A stretch of 64,000 nt of DNA, taken from assembly GCA_947450365.1 (NCBI GenBank), contig CANFVE010000009.1, forward strand, positions 29,657 through 93,656, read 5' to 3'. The position numbers and the translations under genes are program-made. The notes beneath the pieces were generated by a model. The model was not told the DNA's origin and did not search any database. It was given only the letters and a program-made list of their open reading frames with translations. Shown here piece by piece: positions 30,712 to 42,097 of this stretch. The DNA comes from Cytophagaceae bacterium (lineage in GTDB: Bacteria; Bacteroidota; Bacteroidia; Cytophagales; Spirosomataceae). How positions within the stretch are numbered: the first letter of the stretch is position 1; every line of letters begins with the position of its first letter.

Positions 30712-33312
30712 TTATACTTCTGTTGAATCTTCTACTTGATCATCCGCTTCCGCCGACTCCCTTCCTTCTGAAACAGGTCCTTCCTCCATCGCGGGTGCAT
30801 CTAACACAACACCTTCCGCAAGCTCCATTCCTTCCACCATTTCCACTTCTTCTGGCTCTGGATCCTTTTCAATCTTCGTTACCGACGAAATCTCATCCGC
30901 TTCATTCTTCAAACGAATCAATTTCACCCCTTGCGTATTCCGTCCCATGACACGTAATTCTGCCACACTCGTCCGAATCAAAATACCCGCTTTGGTGATA
31001 ATCATCAAATCGTTGTTATCATCCACTTCCTTAATCGCCACCAACGCACCTGTTTTCTCCGTGATATTCAAGGCTTTAACTCCTTTTCCACCCCGGTTTG
31101 TCAAGCGGTAATCATCGACCTCCGAACGTTTTCCAAATCCTTTTTCGGAAACAACCAATAACTGTTGAACCTCCGGATCCGACACACAAACCATGCCAAT
31201 CACCTTCTCAGTCGGGATTTTCTCATCGATCCAGATGCCCTTCACCCCCGCCGCCGTACGACCCATCGGACGCACCCGAGTCTCCTCGAAACGCACCGAA
31301 CGACCGGTATTCGTCGCAATGACGATTTGATTATTGCCATTCGTTAACGCAACGTCTAACAAACGATCTCCCTCGCGAATCGTAATGGCATTAATACCAT
31401 TTTGACGCGGGCGAGAATAGGCTTCTAACGAAGTCTTCTTAATCGTTCCATCTTCCGTACACATCACAATGAAATTATTATCAATGTAATCCGGATCCGT
31501 AATCGACTTCACATTGATCACCGCACGAATGGTATCTCCATTCTCAATGTTCATTAGGTTTTGAATCGGTCTTCCCTTCGACACTTTGGATCCCTCCGGA
31601 ACCGCGTAAACGCGTAACCAGAAGCATTTTCCGCGCTCGGTGAAGAACAATAACCAATTATGCATCGTCGCGGAGAATAAATGCTCCGTATAATCATCAT
31701 CTTTCGTCGCCACGGCACGTGAACCTACCCCACCCCTTGTTTGGGCACGATATTCTGTGATGGCGGTACGTTTGATATATCCTTGAGCCGATACGGTGAT
31801 TAACATTTCATCATCGGCAATCATATCTTCCACAGAGAATTCTTCATCGGTCATGTTGATCTGCGTTCTCCGCTCATCCCCATACCGCGTCTTCATATCC
31901 GTTAATTCATCCTTAATGATTTGTAATTGACGTTCTGGTTTTGCTAAAATATCCTCCAAATCCTCGATCAATTTCATAATTTCGGCATATTCATTCATGA
32001 TTTTCTCGCGCTCCATGCCGGTTAAGCGTTGTAAACGCATCTCCAGAATTGCTTTCGATTGAATCTCGGACAAATTAAACTTAGCCATTAAGCCTTCCTG
32101 CGCCGTATTCGGATCTTTGGATTCACGAATCAATTTGATCACCGCATCCAAATTATCCAAGGCAATAATAAAGCCTTCCAAAATATGCGCACGCTTTCTC
32201 GCCTCCCGTAAATCATATTGCGTCCGACGCACAATAACTTCATTGCGATGCTCCACAAAATGATGAATCAAATCCTTCAGATTCAACATCATTGGGCGAC
32301 CTTTCACCAAAGCCACGTTATTTACACTAAAGGACGATTGTAAAGCCGAATGTTTGTACAAATTGTTCAATACCACATTCGCCACCGCATCGCGCTTTAA
32401 ATCGAACACAATGCGCATTCCTTGACGATCCGACTCATCCCGAATCTCCGAAATCCCATCAATCCGTTTATCATTTACCAAATCCGCACACTGCTTGATC
32501 AAGTTCGCCTTGTTCACCATGTACGGAATCTCCGAAATAATAATCTGCTCTTTACCCGTTTTAGATGTATCAAAGGTCGCGTTTCCACGCACAACAATTC
32601 GACCACGTCCTGTTTCAAAGGCATTTTTAATTCCTTGAACGCCATAAATGGTACCACCCGTAGGGAAATCCGGCGCCTTAATGTATTGCATCAATTCCGG
32701 AATTGTAATATCCCGATTATCTATATAGGCTGAAATACCATCAACCACCTCCGTTAAATTGTGTGGGGCCATATTCGTGGCCATACCCACCGCAATTCCC
32801 GAAGTACCATTTAACAAAAGGTTTGGAATCTTGGCAGGTAAAACGGTAGGCTCCTCGAGGGAATCGTCAAAGTTGGGCTGAAAATCAACCGTCTCCTTAT
32901 TCAAATCCGACAACATCTCATCCGCAATTCGCTTCAAACGCGCCTCCGTATACCGCATCGCTGCAGGAGAATCCCCATCGACCGAACCAAAGTTACCCTG
33001 ACCATCCACCAAAGGATACCGCAAAGACCAATCCTGCGCCATACGAACCATCGTATCATAGACCGATGAATCCCCATGTGGATGGTACTTACCCAATACC
33101 TCCCCGACAATACGAGCTGATTTCTTATAGGATTTATTATAACTAACCCCCAACTCCTCCATTCCATACAACACCCTGCGATGTACAGGCTTAAGCCCAT
33201 CACGAACATCCGGCAAGGCTCTAGAAACAATAACAGACATCGAATAATCGATGTAGGCCCCTCTCATTTCATCTTCGATGTTGATTGGGATAATATTTGA
33301 ATTTAAAGACAT
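30712..33312 (-). CDS. gyrA: DNA gyrase subunit A
   Basis: '[32 protein letters not shown]', '[38 protein letters not shown]', GyrA beta-pinwheel motif '[10 protein letters not shown]'. Confidence 0.97.
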   Translation of the reverse strand: MSLNSNIIPINIEDEMRGAYIDYSMSVIVSRALPDVRDGLKPVHRRVLYGMEELGVSYNKSYKKSARIVGEVLGKYHPHGDSSVYDTMVRMAQDWSLRYPLVDGQGNFGSVDGDSPAAMRYTEARLKRIADEMLSDLNKETVDFQPNFDDSLEEPTVLPAKIPNLLLNGTSGIAVGMATNMAPHNLTEVVDGISAYIDNRDITIPELMQYIKAPDFPTGGTIYGVQGIKNAFETGRGRIVVRGNATFDTSKTGKEQIIISEIPYMVNKANLIKQCADLVNDKRIDGISEIRDESDRQGMRIVFDLKRDAVANVVLNNLYKHSALQSSFSVNNVALVKGRPMMLNLKDLIHHFVEHRNEVIVRRTQYDLREARKRAHILEGFIIALDNLDAVIKLIRESKDPNTAQEGLMAKFNLSEIQSKAILEMRLQRLTGMEREKIMNEYAEIMKLIEDLEDILAKPERQLQIIKDELTDMKTRYGDERRTQINMTDEEFSVEDMIADDEMLITVSAQGYIKRTAITEYRAQTRGGVGSRAVATKDDDYTEHLFSATMHNWLLFFTERGKCFWLRVYAVPEGSKVSKGRPIQNLMNIENGDTIRAVINVKSITDPDYIDNNFIVMCTEDGTIKKTSLEAYSRPRQNGINAITIREGDRLLDVALTNGNNQIVIATNTGRSVRFEETRVRPMGRTAAGVKGIWIDEKIPTEKVIGMVCVSDPEVQQLLVVSEKGFGKRSEVDDYRLTNRGGKGVKALNITEKTGALVAIKEVDDNNDLMIITKAGILIRTSVAELRVMGRNTQGVKLIRLKNEADEISSVTKIEKDPEPEEVEMVEGMELAEGVVLDAPAMEEGPVSEGRESAEADDQVEDSTEV

Positions 33313-33451
33313 AAAAAATGGTTTGATTCCATGAATAACCCAAAGACATAAATCCTTAAAACAGGATTTTAATTGGATTTTCCAATAGATACAAATATCA
33401 CAAATTCCGCCTATTTTTCCAAGAAATAATTCTGCTTTTCAAAGCTTTTTA

Positions 33452-33459
33452 TAGCTTTG
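33452..33459 (+). promoter_or_regulatory. -7-like promoter element TAGCTTTG upstream of phosphoesterase
   Basis: Exact TAnnTTTG match 36 nt before GTG start; no clean TTG at the expected spacing. Confidence 0.35.
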
Positions 33460-33495
33460 TGAAATTTACTTCCTAGTTATACATTTCATACCCTT

Positions 33496-35247
33496 GTGAA
33501 CCAGCGATTTAGCCCGTTATTCGTCCTTTTTATCTGCTTTTTAGTCCTAGGAAATCAACCTATTTGGGCACAAAAAATTATACGAAATCCGTATTTGCAG
33601 GAAGTTGGGCCTCGTTCCATCACCATCCGCTATCGAACGGACCAACCGACCACGAGCCAGGTGCAATTTAGCCTCGACCCCAAATCCTTTAAACAGGCCA
33701 AAATAAAATCAGGCCAGCAAACCGAACACACACTAAAGCTCGATTCGCTCCAACCCAATACCACCTATTATTACCGCGTGGTCGCTAGCACCAACGAGGT
33801 CCTCGGCGATTCCACCTATTTCTTTAAAACCGCCCCAAACCTAGGCTCCAAAGAAAAATTTTCCGTTTGGTGCATCGGGGATATGTTTCCAGGCCCAACA
33901 CAAACGAACGTCTACGAGGGTTTCAAAAAATTCAGTAAAGGAAAATACACAAACCTATTTTTAACCGTGGGCGATAATGTCTATGGTGGAGGCACCGATG
34001 ATGATTTTCAAACGCACTTTTTCAACGTATACCAAAATGGTCCCCTGCTCAAGCAAAGTCCTCTATTTACTTCGATAGGAAACCATGATTATGATGCCTA
34101 TGCGAAGAATCAGGATAATCCCAACATGGCCTATTTTCAGAATTTCAACCTCCCTTCCAATGGCCAATTGGGTGGACTGGCCTCGAATTCAGAAGCATAT
34201 TATTCGTTCGATTATGGAAATGCGCATTTCATTTGCCTAGATTCCTATGCCTGGGGAAGAGATAACATGCGTATTTTTGATGGTCCATCCGAACAATTAA
34301 CCTGGCTAAAAAACGACTTAAAGGCCAATAAATTTCCTTGGGTCATCGTTTATTTTCATTATCCACCCTATACGAAAGGCACCTATGATTCGGATATTGT
34401 TCCCGAATTAACAAAATTAAGAGAAATCCTAACGCCTGTTTTCGACGAATTTAATGTAGATATGGTTATTTCTGGACATAGCCATGTGTTCGAACGATCG
34501 CGGCCTTTGAGCGGGTTAAGTGGGCTTTCAAGCGAGTTTAACAAAAAAACAAATTGGACTCAAAATAGCTCCGGCAAATATGATAAATCCGAAAATTCCT
34601 GTCCCTATATTTTTCAAACGAACCCCAAAGAAAAAAATGGAGTTATGTATGTCGTAAATGGCGTGGGTGGCGCTACAGGTAGCCCTAGAGCCGGATTTCC
34701 ACATCCGGCCATGGAATATAGCTTGGCGGGTAAAGGGGGGTCCTTCTTTTTTGAAATTGAAAATAAACGTTTGGATGCAAAGTTCATTGATGAGACGGGA
34801 CAAGTACTTGACCAATTCACCATCATGAAGGATTTTAAACCGCGTGACCCGATTTCCCAGACGATTAATTACTTGGACAAAATCGAAATCGCCGCGTCAT
34901 GGCAAGGAGATTATCAATGGTCGACGGGTGAAAAGGTGGCTAGTGTCAAGGTTGCTCCCACAGAAAAAACAACCTTCACCGTTTCGGATCCGCAAGGCTG
35001 TTTTCAAGAAAAATTTGATATCACCGTGAATCCTCCCCTGTCCATTCAAGAAGTCAAGGAGGAAATCAATGATGCCTTCGATTCGCTCCTGATTTACAAC
35101 ATGCATGGTCAAAAAATCAAAGAATATCCCGAACGAGGACATATCTCCAAACGGATTACTCAAGATCTGAATCCAGGGCTTTATCTGTTTTTACTTGAAA
35201 AAAATGGAATCCAAAAGGTATTAAAAATAGCGATTAGCCCTTATTAG
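33496..35247 (+). CDS. Secreted purple-acid-phosphatase-like metallophosphoesterase with C-terminal sorting-type domain
   Basis: Fibronectin-III-like N-terminus, 'GDNVYGGG', 'GNHDYDAY', 'SGHSHVFERSRP' metallophosphatase motifs, C-terminal beta module ending 'GLYLFLLEKNGIQKVLKIAISPY'. GTG start. Confidence 0.9.
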   Translation: MNQRFSPLFVLFICFLVLGNQPIWAQKIIRNPYLQEVGPRSITIRYRTDQPTTSQVQFSLDPKSFKQAKIKSGQQTEHTLKLDSLQPNTTYYYRVVASTNEVLGDSTYFFKTAPNLGSKEKFSVWCIGDMFPGPTQTNVYEGFKKFSKGKYTNLFLTVGDNVYGGGTDDDFQTHFFNVYQNGPLLKQSPLFTSIGNHDYDAYAKNQDNPNMAYFQNFNLPSNGQLGGLASNSEAYYSFDYGNAHFICLDSYAWGRDNMRIFDGPSEQLTWLKNDLKANKFPWVIVYFHYPPYTKGTYDSDIVPELTKLREILTPVFDEFNVDMVISGHSHVFERSRPLSGLSGLSSEFNKKTNWTQNSSGKYDKSENSCPYIFQTNPKEKNGVMYVVNGVGGATGSPRAGFPHPAMEYSLAGKGGSFFFEIENKRLDAKFIDETGQVLDQFTIMKDFKPRDPISQTINYLDKIEIAASWQGDYQWSTGEKVASVKVAPTEKTTFTVSDPQGCFQEKFDITVNPPLSIQEVKEEINDAFDSLLIYNMHGQKIKEYPERGHISKRITQDLNPGLYLFLLEKNGIQKVLKIAISPY

Positions 35248-36256
35248 AGGACGATTCACGAACCACTAAATTGGTTTTCAATACTTCGACTCGCGCGGGA
35301 ATATCTTCCCCTTTATGTTCGATTTGATCAATTAATAACTCGATTGCTAATCGACCAATTTCCTCTAATGGCTGTGCCACAGAAGATATAGAAGGTGATA
35401 CCACGGAACAAATAGGTTCATTGTTAAAACTAACAATTTTAACCTGCTCAGGCACCGAAATTTTCAGTTCTCGTAAAGCCACTAAAACCCCAAGGGCTAA
35501 TCGATCCGAAACGACCAAAATTCCATCGGGTTTTTGGCTTAATTGCATTAAATCATGGGTTTGCTGGGTCGCCGTATCCTGAAAATAATCCGAATGAATG
35601 ATTAAAGCTGGATCTTCCTCGATACCCGCTTCCGATAAAGCCCGTAAATAACCCAAACGCCGTTGATTACTCACGGATACACTTTTAGGCCCAGCCAAAA
35701 AAGCAATGCGCTTGCACCCCGAATCTAATAAATGTTTGACCGCCTCATAGGCCGATTGCTCATTATCCACCATGACTTTAGACGCCACAATCTCATCACT
35801 ATCCCGATCAAAAAACACCAGAGGAATTCCCCGCCGCTGTAAACGCGTCAAATGGTCTAAATTCATCGTTTCCCGAGAAAGGGAAATAATAATACCTTCC
35901 ACTTGCCCCCTCGAAAGATTCTGAATATTCGTCAATTCCCGTTCGTAGGATTCCTGTGTTTGGGTGATTAATAAACTGTATCCTGCGGCAATGGCCGCTT
36001 CTTCAATCGCCTTCACCACCGTAGAAAAGAAATAGTAGCCTAAATCAGGCACGATCACGCCTAAGGTTTTGGTTTTACTTTTCACCAAACTGGTGGCCAA
36101 TACATTCGGTTGATAATCCCACTCCGCCGCTAAATCCAAAACAGCCTTTTTGGTATCCGGATGGATATCCGGCAAATCCCGCAAGGCACGTGAAACCGTG
36201 GCAACGGAAACATTTAATTGCTTCGCAATGTCTTTAATGGTAACTTGGTGACGCAT
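35234..36256 (-). CDS. LacI-family transcriptional regulator
   Basis: 'VTIKDIAKQLNVSVATVSRALRDLPDIHPDTKKAV' LacI HTH plus periplasmic-binding-like domain. Confidence 0.95.
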   Translation of the reverse strand: MRHQVTIKDIAKQLNVSVATVSRALRDLPDIHPDTKKAVLDLAAEWDYQPNVLATSLVKSKTKTLGVIVPDLGYYFFSTVVKAIEEAAIAAGYSLLITQTQESYERELTNIQNLSRGQVEGIIISLSRETMNLDHLTRLQRRGIPLVFFDRDSDEIVASKVMVDNEQSAYEAVKHLLDSGCKRIAFLAGPKSVSVSNQRRLGYLRALSEAGIEEDPALIIHSDYFQDTATQQTHDLMQLSQKPDGILVVSDRLALGVLVALRELKISVPEQVKIVSFNNEPICSVVSPSISSVAQPLEEIGRLAIELLIDQIEHKGEDIPARVEVLKTNLVVRESSSNKG

Positions 36257-36304
36257 AGAGGGTTTAATTTCACTCGAATTTACATTCTTTTTTTGATAAA
36301 TCCG

Positions 36305-36667
36305 CTATTCATTTCGTAAGGTCCAATGAACCTTCGACCTTCCTCCAGCCATGCCCATCGGCGGATGTTCTTTGCTCAACGAAATTTCAATACTCAAAAA
36401 ATCAGGAAATTGAGCACGCACCTGTTCCGCTATCCGCTGACAAACCGTTTCTAATAAATCGACTGGTTCTGCCATGACTTTCACACAAATCTGATAAATC
36501 AGACCATAATCCATGGTTTTTGAAATGTCATCCATGATGTCTTGGGACAAGGATTTAGATACAGAAACCGATAACAGATAAGAATTTCCCAAAATTCGTT
36601 CCTCTGGATACAATCCATGAAAGGAAAAGAATCGTAAATCCTCTAATTGAACCTGATAAATCTCCAT
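36305..36667 (-). CDS. folB: Dihydroneopterin aldolase
   Basis: 'VQLEDLRFFSFHGLYPEERILGNSYLLSVSV' and small FolB size. Confidence 0.88.
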   Translation of the reverse strand: MEIYQVQLEDLRFFSFHGLYPEERILGNSYLLSVSVSKSLSQDIMDDISKTMDYGLIYQICVKVMAEPVDLLETVCQRIAEQVRAQFPDFLSIEISLSKEHPPMGMAGGRSKVHWTLRNE

Positions 36668-36670
36668 GGA

Positions 36671-37438
36671 TTAATTGATATCCCCAACTTTCCCCCGAGG
36701 ACCCGTGGATTTTGCATAGGCCTCCAATACCTTATTTAAGGTCGGTAAGCCATCATCTTGAATCTCCATATCTTTCGAACTCAGCTTCTTTTCTGATACT
36801 TTTTTGGGAGATGTTGCCTTTAGGGGCTTCGTTGATTTCGGTTTAGCCGACTTGCCAGCTTTAGGGGCAGATTTGGGTTTTGCAACAACCTTCTTCTCCT
36901 GAACGTCCACTTTCGTCACCTGCGCCACTTCCTTTTGCATGGACGTCTCTGGCTTATTCCACGCCTGAATGCGAGTCAAGGTACTTTGAGCGATTTGGGC
37001 TAATTGATTCGCAATTTCCTTCTGAGCTTCTTGCAGGCCAATTAAACCCCTCTCCTGATCCTTCAATTCCTGGCTAGCCGAGGCCAATAAACTTTTACGC
37101 TCAGATTCAGCCAAAAACTTGATTTTTTCAGCCTCTTTTTTCGCATTCTCTACTAATTTTTCGGCGTCTTTGACCGATTTCTCATGGATGCTTTTCGCCT
37201 CAGCTTCCACTTTTACCTGCCACGTTTTTTGTGCTTCTTCGGCCAATTGCATCGCGCGTAACAAGGAACTTTCCAACTCCCGCATGCGCGAAATTTCCTT
37301 TTCCAAGGCATTGTTTTTTTCCACCAAATGCCCAAATTCTCGACGTAAATCATCCACATAGGACTCTACCTCATCTACTTGATAGCCTCGAAAGGACTTC
37401 GAAAAACCGACTTCAGGAAATTGAAATTGCTCACTCAT
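36671..37438 (-). CDS. DivIVA-domain coiled-coil protein with basic Lys/Pro/Ser-rich tail
   Basis: 'VGFSKSFRGYQVDEVESYVDDLRREFGHLVEKNNALEKEISRMRE' DivIVA N-terminal motif followed by long coiled coil. Confidence 0.85.
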   Translation of the reverse strand: MSEQFQFPEVGFSKSFRGYQVDEVESYVDDLRREFGHLVEKNNALEKEISRMRELESSLLRAMQLAEEAQKTWQVKVEAEAKSIHEKSVKDAEKLVENAKKEAEKIKFLAESERKSLLASASQELKDQERGLIGLQEAQKEIANQLAQIAQSTLTRIQAWNKPETSMQKEVAQVTKVDVQEKKVVAKPKSAPKAGKSAKPKSTKPLKATSPKKVSEKKLSSKDMEIQDDGLPTLNKVLEAYAKSTGPRGKVGDIN

Positions 37439-37444
37439 AAGACC

Positions 37445-38353
37445 CTAAATTAATGAAATTCTTTCATGTATTTTCCAAACAGAAATATTTTTATCGTCCG
37501 AACAAGAAACCAAAAGGTCCTCAAAACTACTCCAAATCAAACGATTAACCGAATTTTGATGAGAACCATAGCGAGCAAAATCAATCACCTTTTTCAATTG
37601 CATGGATTCCGTTTCCCAAATCTTAATCGTCTTATCCATACTCGCCGTCGCAAAATGCCTTCCATCTGGACTAAAAACCAAATCATTTATCGCATAAATA
37701 TGTCCAGGAATCGTATGCATTTCTTGTTTTTCTCCGATGGAATACCTTTTGATATGCGCATCTCGACCCACCGAATATATCGATTGATCCTCCTCTCGAT
37801 AGACCACCCCAAACACCGAGTTTTGATGTGCTTGCCACGATTCGACCAGCTCGAATGCCGCATCAAAAACCCGAATACATCCATCGCTGTAGCCTACGGC
37901 TATTTTTTCTAGCCCCAACAAACACATCGTTCGAACTCTTTTTTGACCCGCTTTCACATGCCGAATGACCTGCCTCGTTGCCCGATCCAAAACCGTAATT
38001 AGCCCACCATCATGCCCCACCCACACCTGTGAATCCCAAAATTGTATCGCATAGATCGCCTGCTTAGGCAAGGAAATCGAAAAAATACGTGCCTGACTTC
38101 CCACATCCACCCCGTGAATCCCCTCATAATTTTGCCCTATCCACAAGATCGACGATTCAGGTTCCATGCGCATCGCATAGACTGAGCCTTCGATCTGCGC
38201 GATAACTTTCCCCACATCCGGTTTTTCTAAGTTCCATTGGACAACCCAGCCATCCGAACCCGCTGAATAAAATAGCTTATCTTCCACCCCTTGTTCCAAG
38301 GCATAAATGGGCCCCCGATGACCCGAAAAAGTATCTATTCGTTCGATTTGCAC
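37445..38353 (-). CDS. WD40-repeat protein
   Basis: Multiple WD-type repeats e.g. 'GHIYAINDLVFSPDGRHFATASMDKTIKIWE'. Confidence 0.92.
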   Translation of the reverse strand: MQIERIDTFSGHRGPIYALEQGVEDKLFYSAGSDGWVVQWNLEKPDVGKVIAQIEGSVYAMRMEPESSILWIGQNYEGIHGVDVGSQARIFSISLPKQAIYAIQFWDSQVWVGHDGGLITVLDRATRQVIRHVKAGQKRVRTMCLLGLEKIAVGYSDGCIRVFDAAFELVESWQAHQNSVFGVVYREEDQSIYSVGRDAHIKRYSIGEKQEMHTIPGHIYAINDLVFSPDGRHFATASMDKTIKIWETESMQLKKVIDFARYGSHQNSVNRLIWSSFEDLLVSCSDDKNISVWKIHERISLI

Positions 38354-38406
38354 GCAATTCAGATTTTAACTACAAAAATGGTAATTTTACACGCAAATTC
38401 TCCGAC

Positions 38407-39024
38407 ATGCCCCAAATTTTATTCCAATCCTCAGCCCCTTTGCCCCATGAATGGCACGTGATGGTTTGGCATATTCAGGAGGAGCTAGCCCATTTCCAAA
38501 ACTTTCCTCCATCCTGGGCTCCTGCACAGCTAACGAAACATCCTCAAAAATTCCTAGAATCCTGTGCGGCTCGATTTTGTCTGTGGAAATTATGCGAACA
38601 ATTGGAAATCGAAGATTCCATTTTCCAACAAGACGACCGAAATAGACCATTTTTCCTAAATTCCGAATGGCATATTTCCCTCACTCACGCATACCCCTAC
38701 GCAGCCGCTGCCCTTCGTAAACACGCGTCCATCGGAATCGATGTAGAAAATAAAGGCAGAAAGATTAAGCCAATATCGGCGCGCTTTTTATCGAGTGAAG
38801 AATATGGGCGTTGGCATTCCGACGACCTCGCCCTCACCCGCGCATGGTCCGCTAAAGAAGCCATTTATAAGGCTATGGCCAAACCTGGACTATCCTTCCA
38901 AGAAGAAATCATGCTCCCTAAATTTGACCAAAATCCAATCCTTTCCCAAGTCCAAGAACGTGAGGTACAGGTGTTCTGGGAGGATTTCGAGGCATTCGTT
39001 TTGACGATAGCCGGCCCTATTTAA
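38407..39024 (+). CDS. 4'-phosphopantetheinyl transferase superfamily protein
   Basis: 'ISLTHAYPYAAAALRKHASIGIDVENKGRKI...WSAKEAIYKAM' Sfp/AcpS-type motifs. Confidence 0.92.
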   Translation: MPQILFQSSAPLPHEWHVMVWHIQEELAHFQNFPPSWAPAQLTKHPQKFLESCAARFCLWKLCEQLEIEDSIFQQDDRNRPFFLNSEWHISLTHAYPYAAAALRKHASIGIDVENKGRKIKPISARFLSSEEYGRWHSDDLALTRAWSAKEAIYKAMAKPGLSFQEEIMLPKFDQNPILSQVQEREVQVFWEDFEAFVLTIAGPI

Positions 39025-39057
39025 ATCAAATAAATACCAGGGAAATACGCTGAAAAA

Positions 39058-39915
39058 TTAATCCAAGGAATCAATGATATCCGTTAATTCAGCCCGATAA
39101 TCATCATGCCCGGATTTTTCATAGGCCATGATTAAATTTCGTAAGACCCGACGAATAATTTCCAAATTCGAACAGGGTTGATAATAAATATCCAAGGGCG
39201 TTAAATTCAATTGGGCTAAATAATTATCAATATCTACTTTATTGAAAATCAGTCCCTTATTAAACACATTGATATAAAATTGTGTCTGCTCATGCTTGTA
39301 GGTCAGCACAAAAAGATTAGGCAAATTTACCCCGTACACAGGGAATCCTAATTTCTGCGCAATCCACATGTAAATCACACACAAGCTGATGGGATTGCCT
39401 TTTTTGGATTCTAAGACCACATTAATGAAGGAATTATTAGCCGCATGAAAATTTTTGGTATTCGCCCCGAACTTCAATTGGTCAAACATCACCCCATTCA
39501 AGACCTTAATCTGATCAATCGGATGCAAATTATCACGCATCTGTGGCCATACTTCGTAATAAAGCTGGTCCATATCCTTTTTCAAAGTAGCGAATGAATA
39601 TTCAGGAAACCGATAGGTGGCTAAAATCCACATACCTTCCAACAAATCCATCGCCCCGCTCTGTTTCCAATGCATCAATTTCGTCTTCATGGATTCCATT
39701 TGAAATTCATGAATCAAATTTTCAATCTTATTTTGCAAAACGGGATTCAAACTTAAATTCTCCCATTCGGATTCTAAAATCGGGATAATCGATGGCCCCA
39801 ACGTACGGATTTGGGTTTCGACCATGTGAACGACCTCCTGATCAGAGTCATCCATTAATTGAATCATGGCTTTAATTGCAGGTTCCGTCATCCTTTGTTT
39901 GAAATTATAGCTCAA
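39058..39915 (-). CDS. Transglutaminase-like/SirB1-family TPR protein
   Basis: 'SFINVVLESKKGNPISLCVIYMWIAQKLGFPVYGVNLPNLFVL' SirB1-type motif. Confidence 0.85.
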   Translation of the reverse strand: MSYNFKQRMTEPAIKAMIQLMDDSDQEVVHMVETQIRTLGPSIIPILESEWENLSLNPVLQNKIENLIHEFQMESMKTKLMHWKQSGAMDLLEGMWILATYRFPEYSFATLKKDMDQLYYEVWPQMRDNLHPIDQIKVLNGVMFDQLKFGANTKNFHAANNSFINVVLESKKGNPISLCVIYMWIAQKLGFPVYGVNLPNLFVLTYKHEQTQFYINVFNKGLIFNKVDIDNYLAQLNLTPLDIYYQPCSNLEIIRRVLRNLIMAYEKSGHDDYRAELTDIIDSLD

Positions 39916-40012
39916 AAATATAGACTATTCGCTGGAAATCAAATATCAAAAAAGGATAGTACCATACAATAAATGTTTTAACGCATAATTTTTTTTCAGG
40001 TAAAAATCGCCC

Positions 40013-40020
40013 TAAATTTG
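40013..40020 (+). promoter_or_regulatory. -7-like element TAAATTTG immediately before galE
   Basis: Exact TAnnTTTG; only 5 nt separate it from ATG 40026. Confidence 0.4.
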
Positions 40021-40025
40021 TAGCT

Positions 40026-41042
40026 ATGAATATTTTAATCACAGGCGGCGCAGGTTTTATCGGTTCTCATACCTACGTAGTGTTAAAGGAACATGGATAT
40101 ACGCCCATCATTGTGGACGATTTTTCAAATTCGTCGGTTTCTGTTTTAGGCAAATTAGCCGAAATATGTCCGGGTGAAGTTCTTTCTCTTCAGGCAAATG
40201 TCAATGATCCAGCTACCTATGATACACTTTTCCAACAATATAAAATCGATGGCGTCATTCATTTTGCAGCTTCTAAAGCTGTTGGAGAATCGGTCGAAAA
40301 TCCATTGAAATATTACCGGAACAACGTAGCAGCCACCGTATTGCTTCTAGAAAAAATGAAGGAATACCAAGTCAACCATTTGGTATTTTCGTCATCTTGT
40401 ACGGTCTATGGCCAACCGGCGCAATTGCCCGTAACAGAAAACTCGCCTGTCCAGCAGGCCATGTCGCCCTATGGCAACACCAAACAAATTTGCGAAGAAA
40501 TCATCTCCGATACTGTAAGTGCCTCAGCTGATTTTAAGGCTATCTCCTTACGGTATTTTAACCCCATTGGAGCACATCCAAGCGCTTTAATCGGCGAATT
40601 ACCGCTCGGAACACCGGCCAATTTAATCCCATTTCTTACCCAATCCGTGGCAGGTTTACGAGGTCCCTTGAACGTATACGGAACCGATTATCCGACGCCC
40701 GATGGTACAGCCGTCCGCGATTATATACATGTATGTGATTTAGCCGAGGCGCATGTGAAGGCATTGAGCCATTTATTGAGTAAAAAAGAAGGGGCCTATT
40801 ACGATTATTTCAACATCGGTACTGGGGAAGGAAGCTCCGTCTTACAAGTCATTCAGGCGTTTGAAAAAGCCACGGGTAAAAAAGTCGCCTATGTGACGCA
40901 GCCCCGTAGAAGCGGTGACATCACCTCGGTATATGCTGCGACGGGAAAATCCTGGGAAATATTAGGTTGGAAAACCACTCGAAATTTAGAAGAATCATTA
41001 CAAGATGCTTGGGCTTGGCAAGAAGCTCTTACCAACATATGA
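40026..41042 (+). CDS. galE: UDP-glucose 4-epimerase
   Basis: '[23 protein letters not shown]', '[12 protein letters not shown]', SDR extended family. Confidence 0.95.
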   Translation: MNILITGGAGFIGSHTYVVLKEHGYTPIIVDDFSNSSVSVLGKLAEICPGEVLSLQANVNDPATYDTLFQQYKIDGVIHFAASKAVGESVENPLKYYRNNVAATVLLLEKMKEYQVNHLVFSSSCTVYGQPAQLPVTENSPVQQAMSPYGNTKQICEEIISDTVSASADFKAISLRYFNPIGAHPSALIGELPLGTPANLIPFLTQSVAGLRGPLNVYGTDYPTPDGTAVRDYIHVCDLAEAHVKALSHLLSKKEGAYYDYFNIGTGEGSSVLQVIQAFEKATGKKVAYVTQPRRSGDITSVYAATGKSWEILGWKTTRNLEESLQDAWAWQEALTNI

Positions 41043-42094
41043 AAAAAATTGTCATCACCGGAGGCTCCGGATTTATAGGCTCACATGTCGTTCGTTTATT
41101 CGTTCAGAAATACCCGAATTACCAGATTTTCAACCTTGATGCATTAACCTATGCAGGTAATTTAGCCAATAACGAGGACATCGCACAGGCACCCAATTAT
41201 ACCTTCATCAAGGCCGACATTACCGATGCAGCGCATATCGACGCCCTTTTTGCTGAACATCAGTTCGATGGCGTGTTGCATTTAGCCGCCGAATCCCATG
41301 TAGATCGCTCGATTGAGGACCCATTGGCTTTCGTGAAAACGAATGTAATCGGAACCGTGAATCTATTGCAAGCCGCCAAAAAATACTGGAAAGGCAACAT
41401 GGAAGGCAAACGCTTTTACCATATTTCCACCGACGAAGTATATGGGGAATTGCACAATCCTGAAGAATTCTTCTTAGAAACCACGCCATATGATCCCCGA
41501 TCGCCCTATTCGGCGTCCAAAGCCTCTTCGGATCACTTTGTACGGGCATTTCATGAGACCTATGGCTTGCCGACGGTCATCACAAATTGTTCCAACAACT
41601 ATGGCCCGAACCATTTCCCAGAAAAATTAATTCCATTGATGATTCATAACATCATCCACAAAAAACCACTTCCCGTGTACGGAAAAGGCGAAAATGTGCG
41701 AGATTGGTTATATGTCATCGACCATGCGCGGGCCATTGACGTAGTTTTCCACGATGGGAAAATAGGTGAAACGTATAACATCGGTGGGTTTAACGAATGG
41801 AAAAACATCGATTTGGTTCATTTATTATGCCAAATCATGGATGAAAAACTAGGTCGCCCGGCGGGAAGTTCAACAGACTTAATTCATTACGTGACGGATC
41901 GAGCGGGCCATGATTTACGCTATGCGATTGATGCGAATAAAATCATGAAGGAATTAGGTTGGAAACCGAGTTTGCAATTTGCCGAAGGCCTTGAAAAGAC
42001 TGTTGACTGGTATCTAGCCAATGAAAAATGGCTGAATGATGTCACATCTGGCGATTATCAAAAGTATTATACAAACATGTACCAAGGACGATAA
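41039..42094 (+). CDS. rfbB: dTDP-glucose 4,6-dehydratase
   Basis: '[19 protein letters not shown]', '[10 protein letters not shown]', '[20 protein letters not shown]'; ATGA overlap with galE. Confidence 0.96.
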   Translation: MKKIVITGGSGFIGSHVVRLFVQKYPNYQIFNLDALTYAGNLANNEDIAQAPNYTFIKADITDAAHIDALFAEHQFDGVLHLAAESHVDRSIEDPLAFVKTNVIGTVNLLQAAKKYWKGNMEGKRFYHISTDEVYGELHNPEEFFLETTPYDPRSPYSASKASSDHFVRAFHETYGLPTVITNCSNNYGPNHFPEKLIPLMIHNIIHKKPLPVYGKGENVRDWLYVIDHARAIDVVFHDGKIGETYNIGGFNEWKNIDLVHLLCQIMDEKLGRPAGSSTDLIHYVTDRAGHDLRYAIDANKIMKELGWKPSLQFAEGLEKTVDWYLANEKWLNDVTSGDYQKYYTNMYQGR

Positions 42095-42097
42095 ACC

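Noticed and set aside
37466-37912. 148-aa ORF antisense to the WD40 gene
   Set aside because: Overlaps a confident CDS; composition (Arg/Ile/His-rich) fits spurious frame.
41220-41549. 109-aa antisense ORF inside rfbB
   Set aside because: Reverse complement of a highly conserved dehydratase region; not independently supported.
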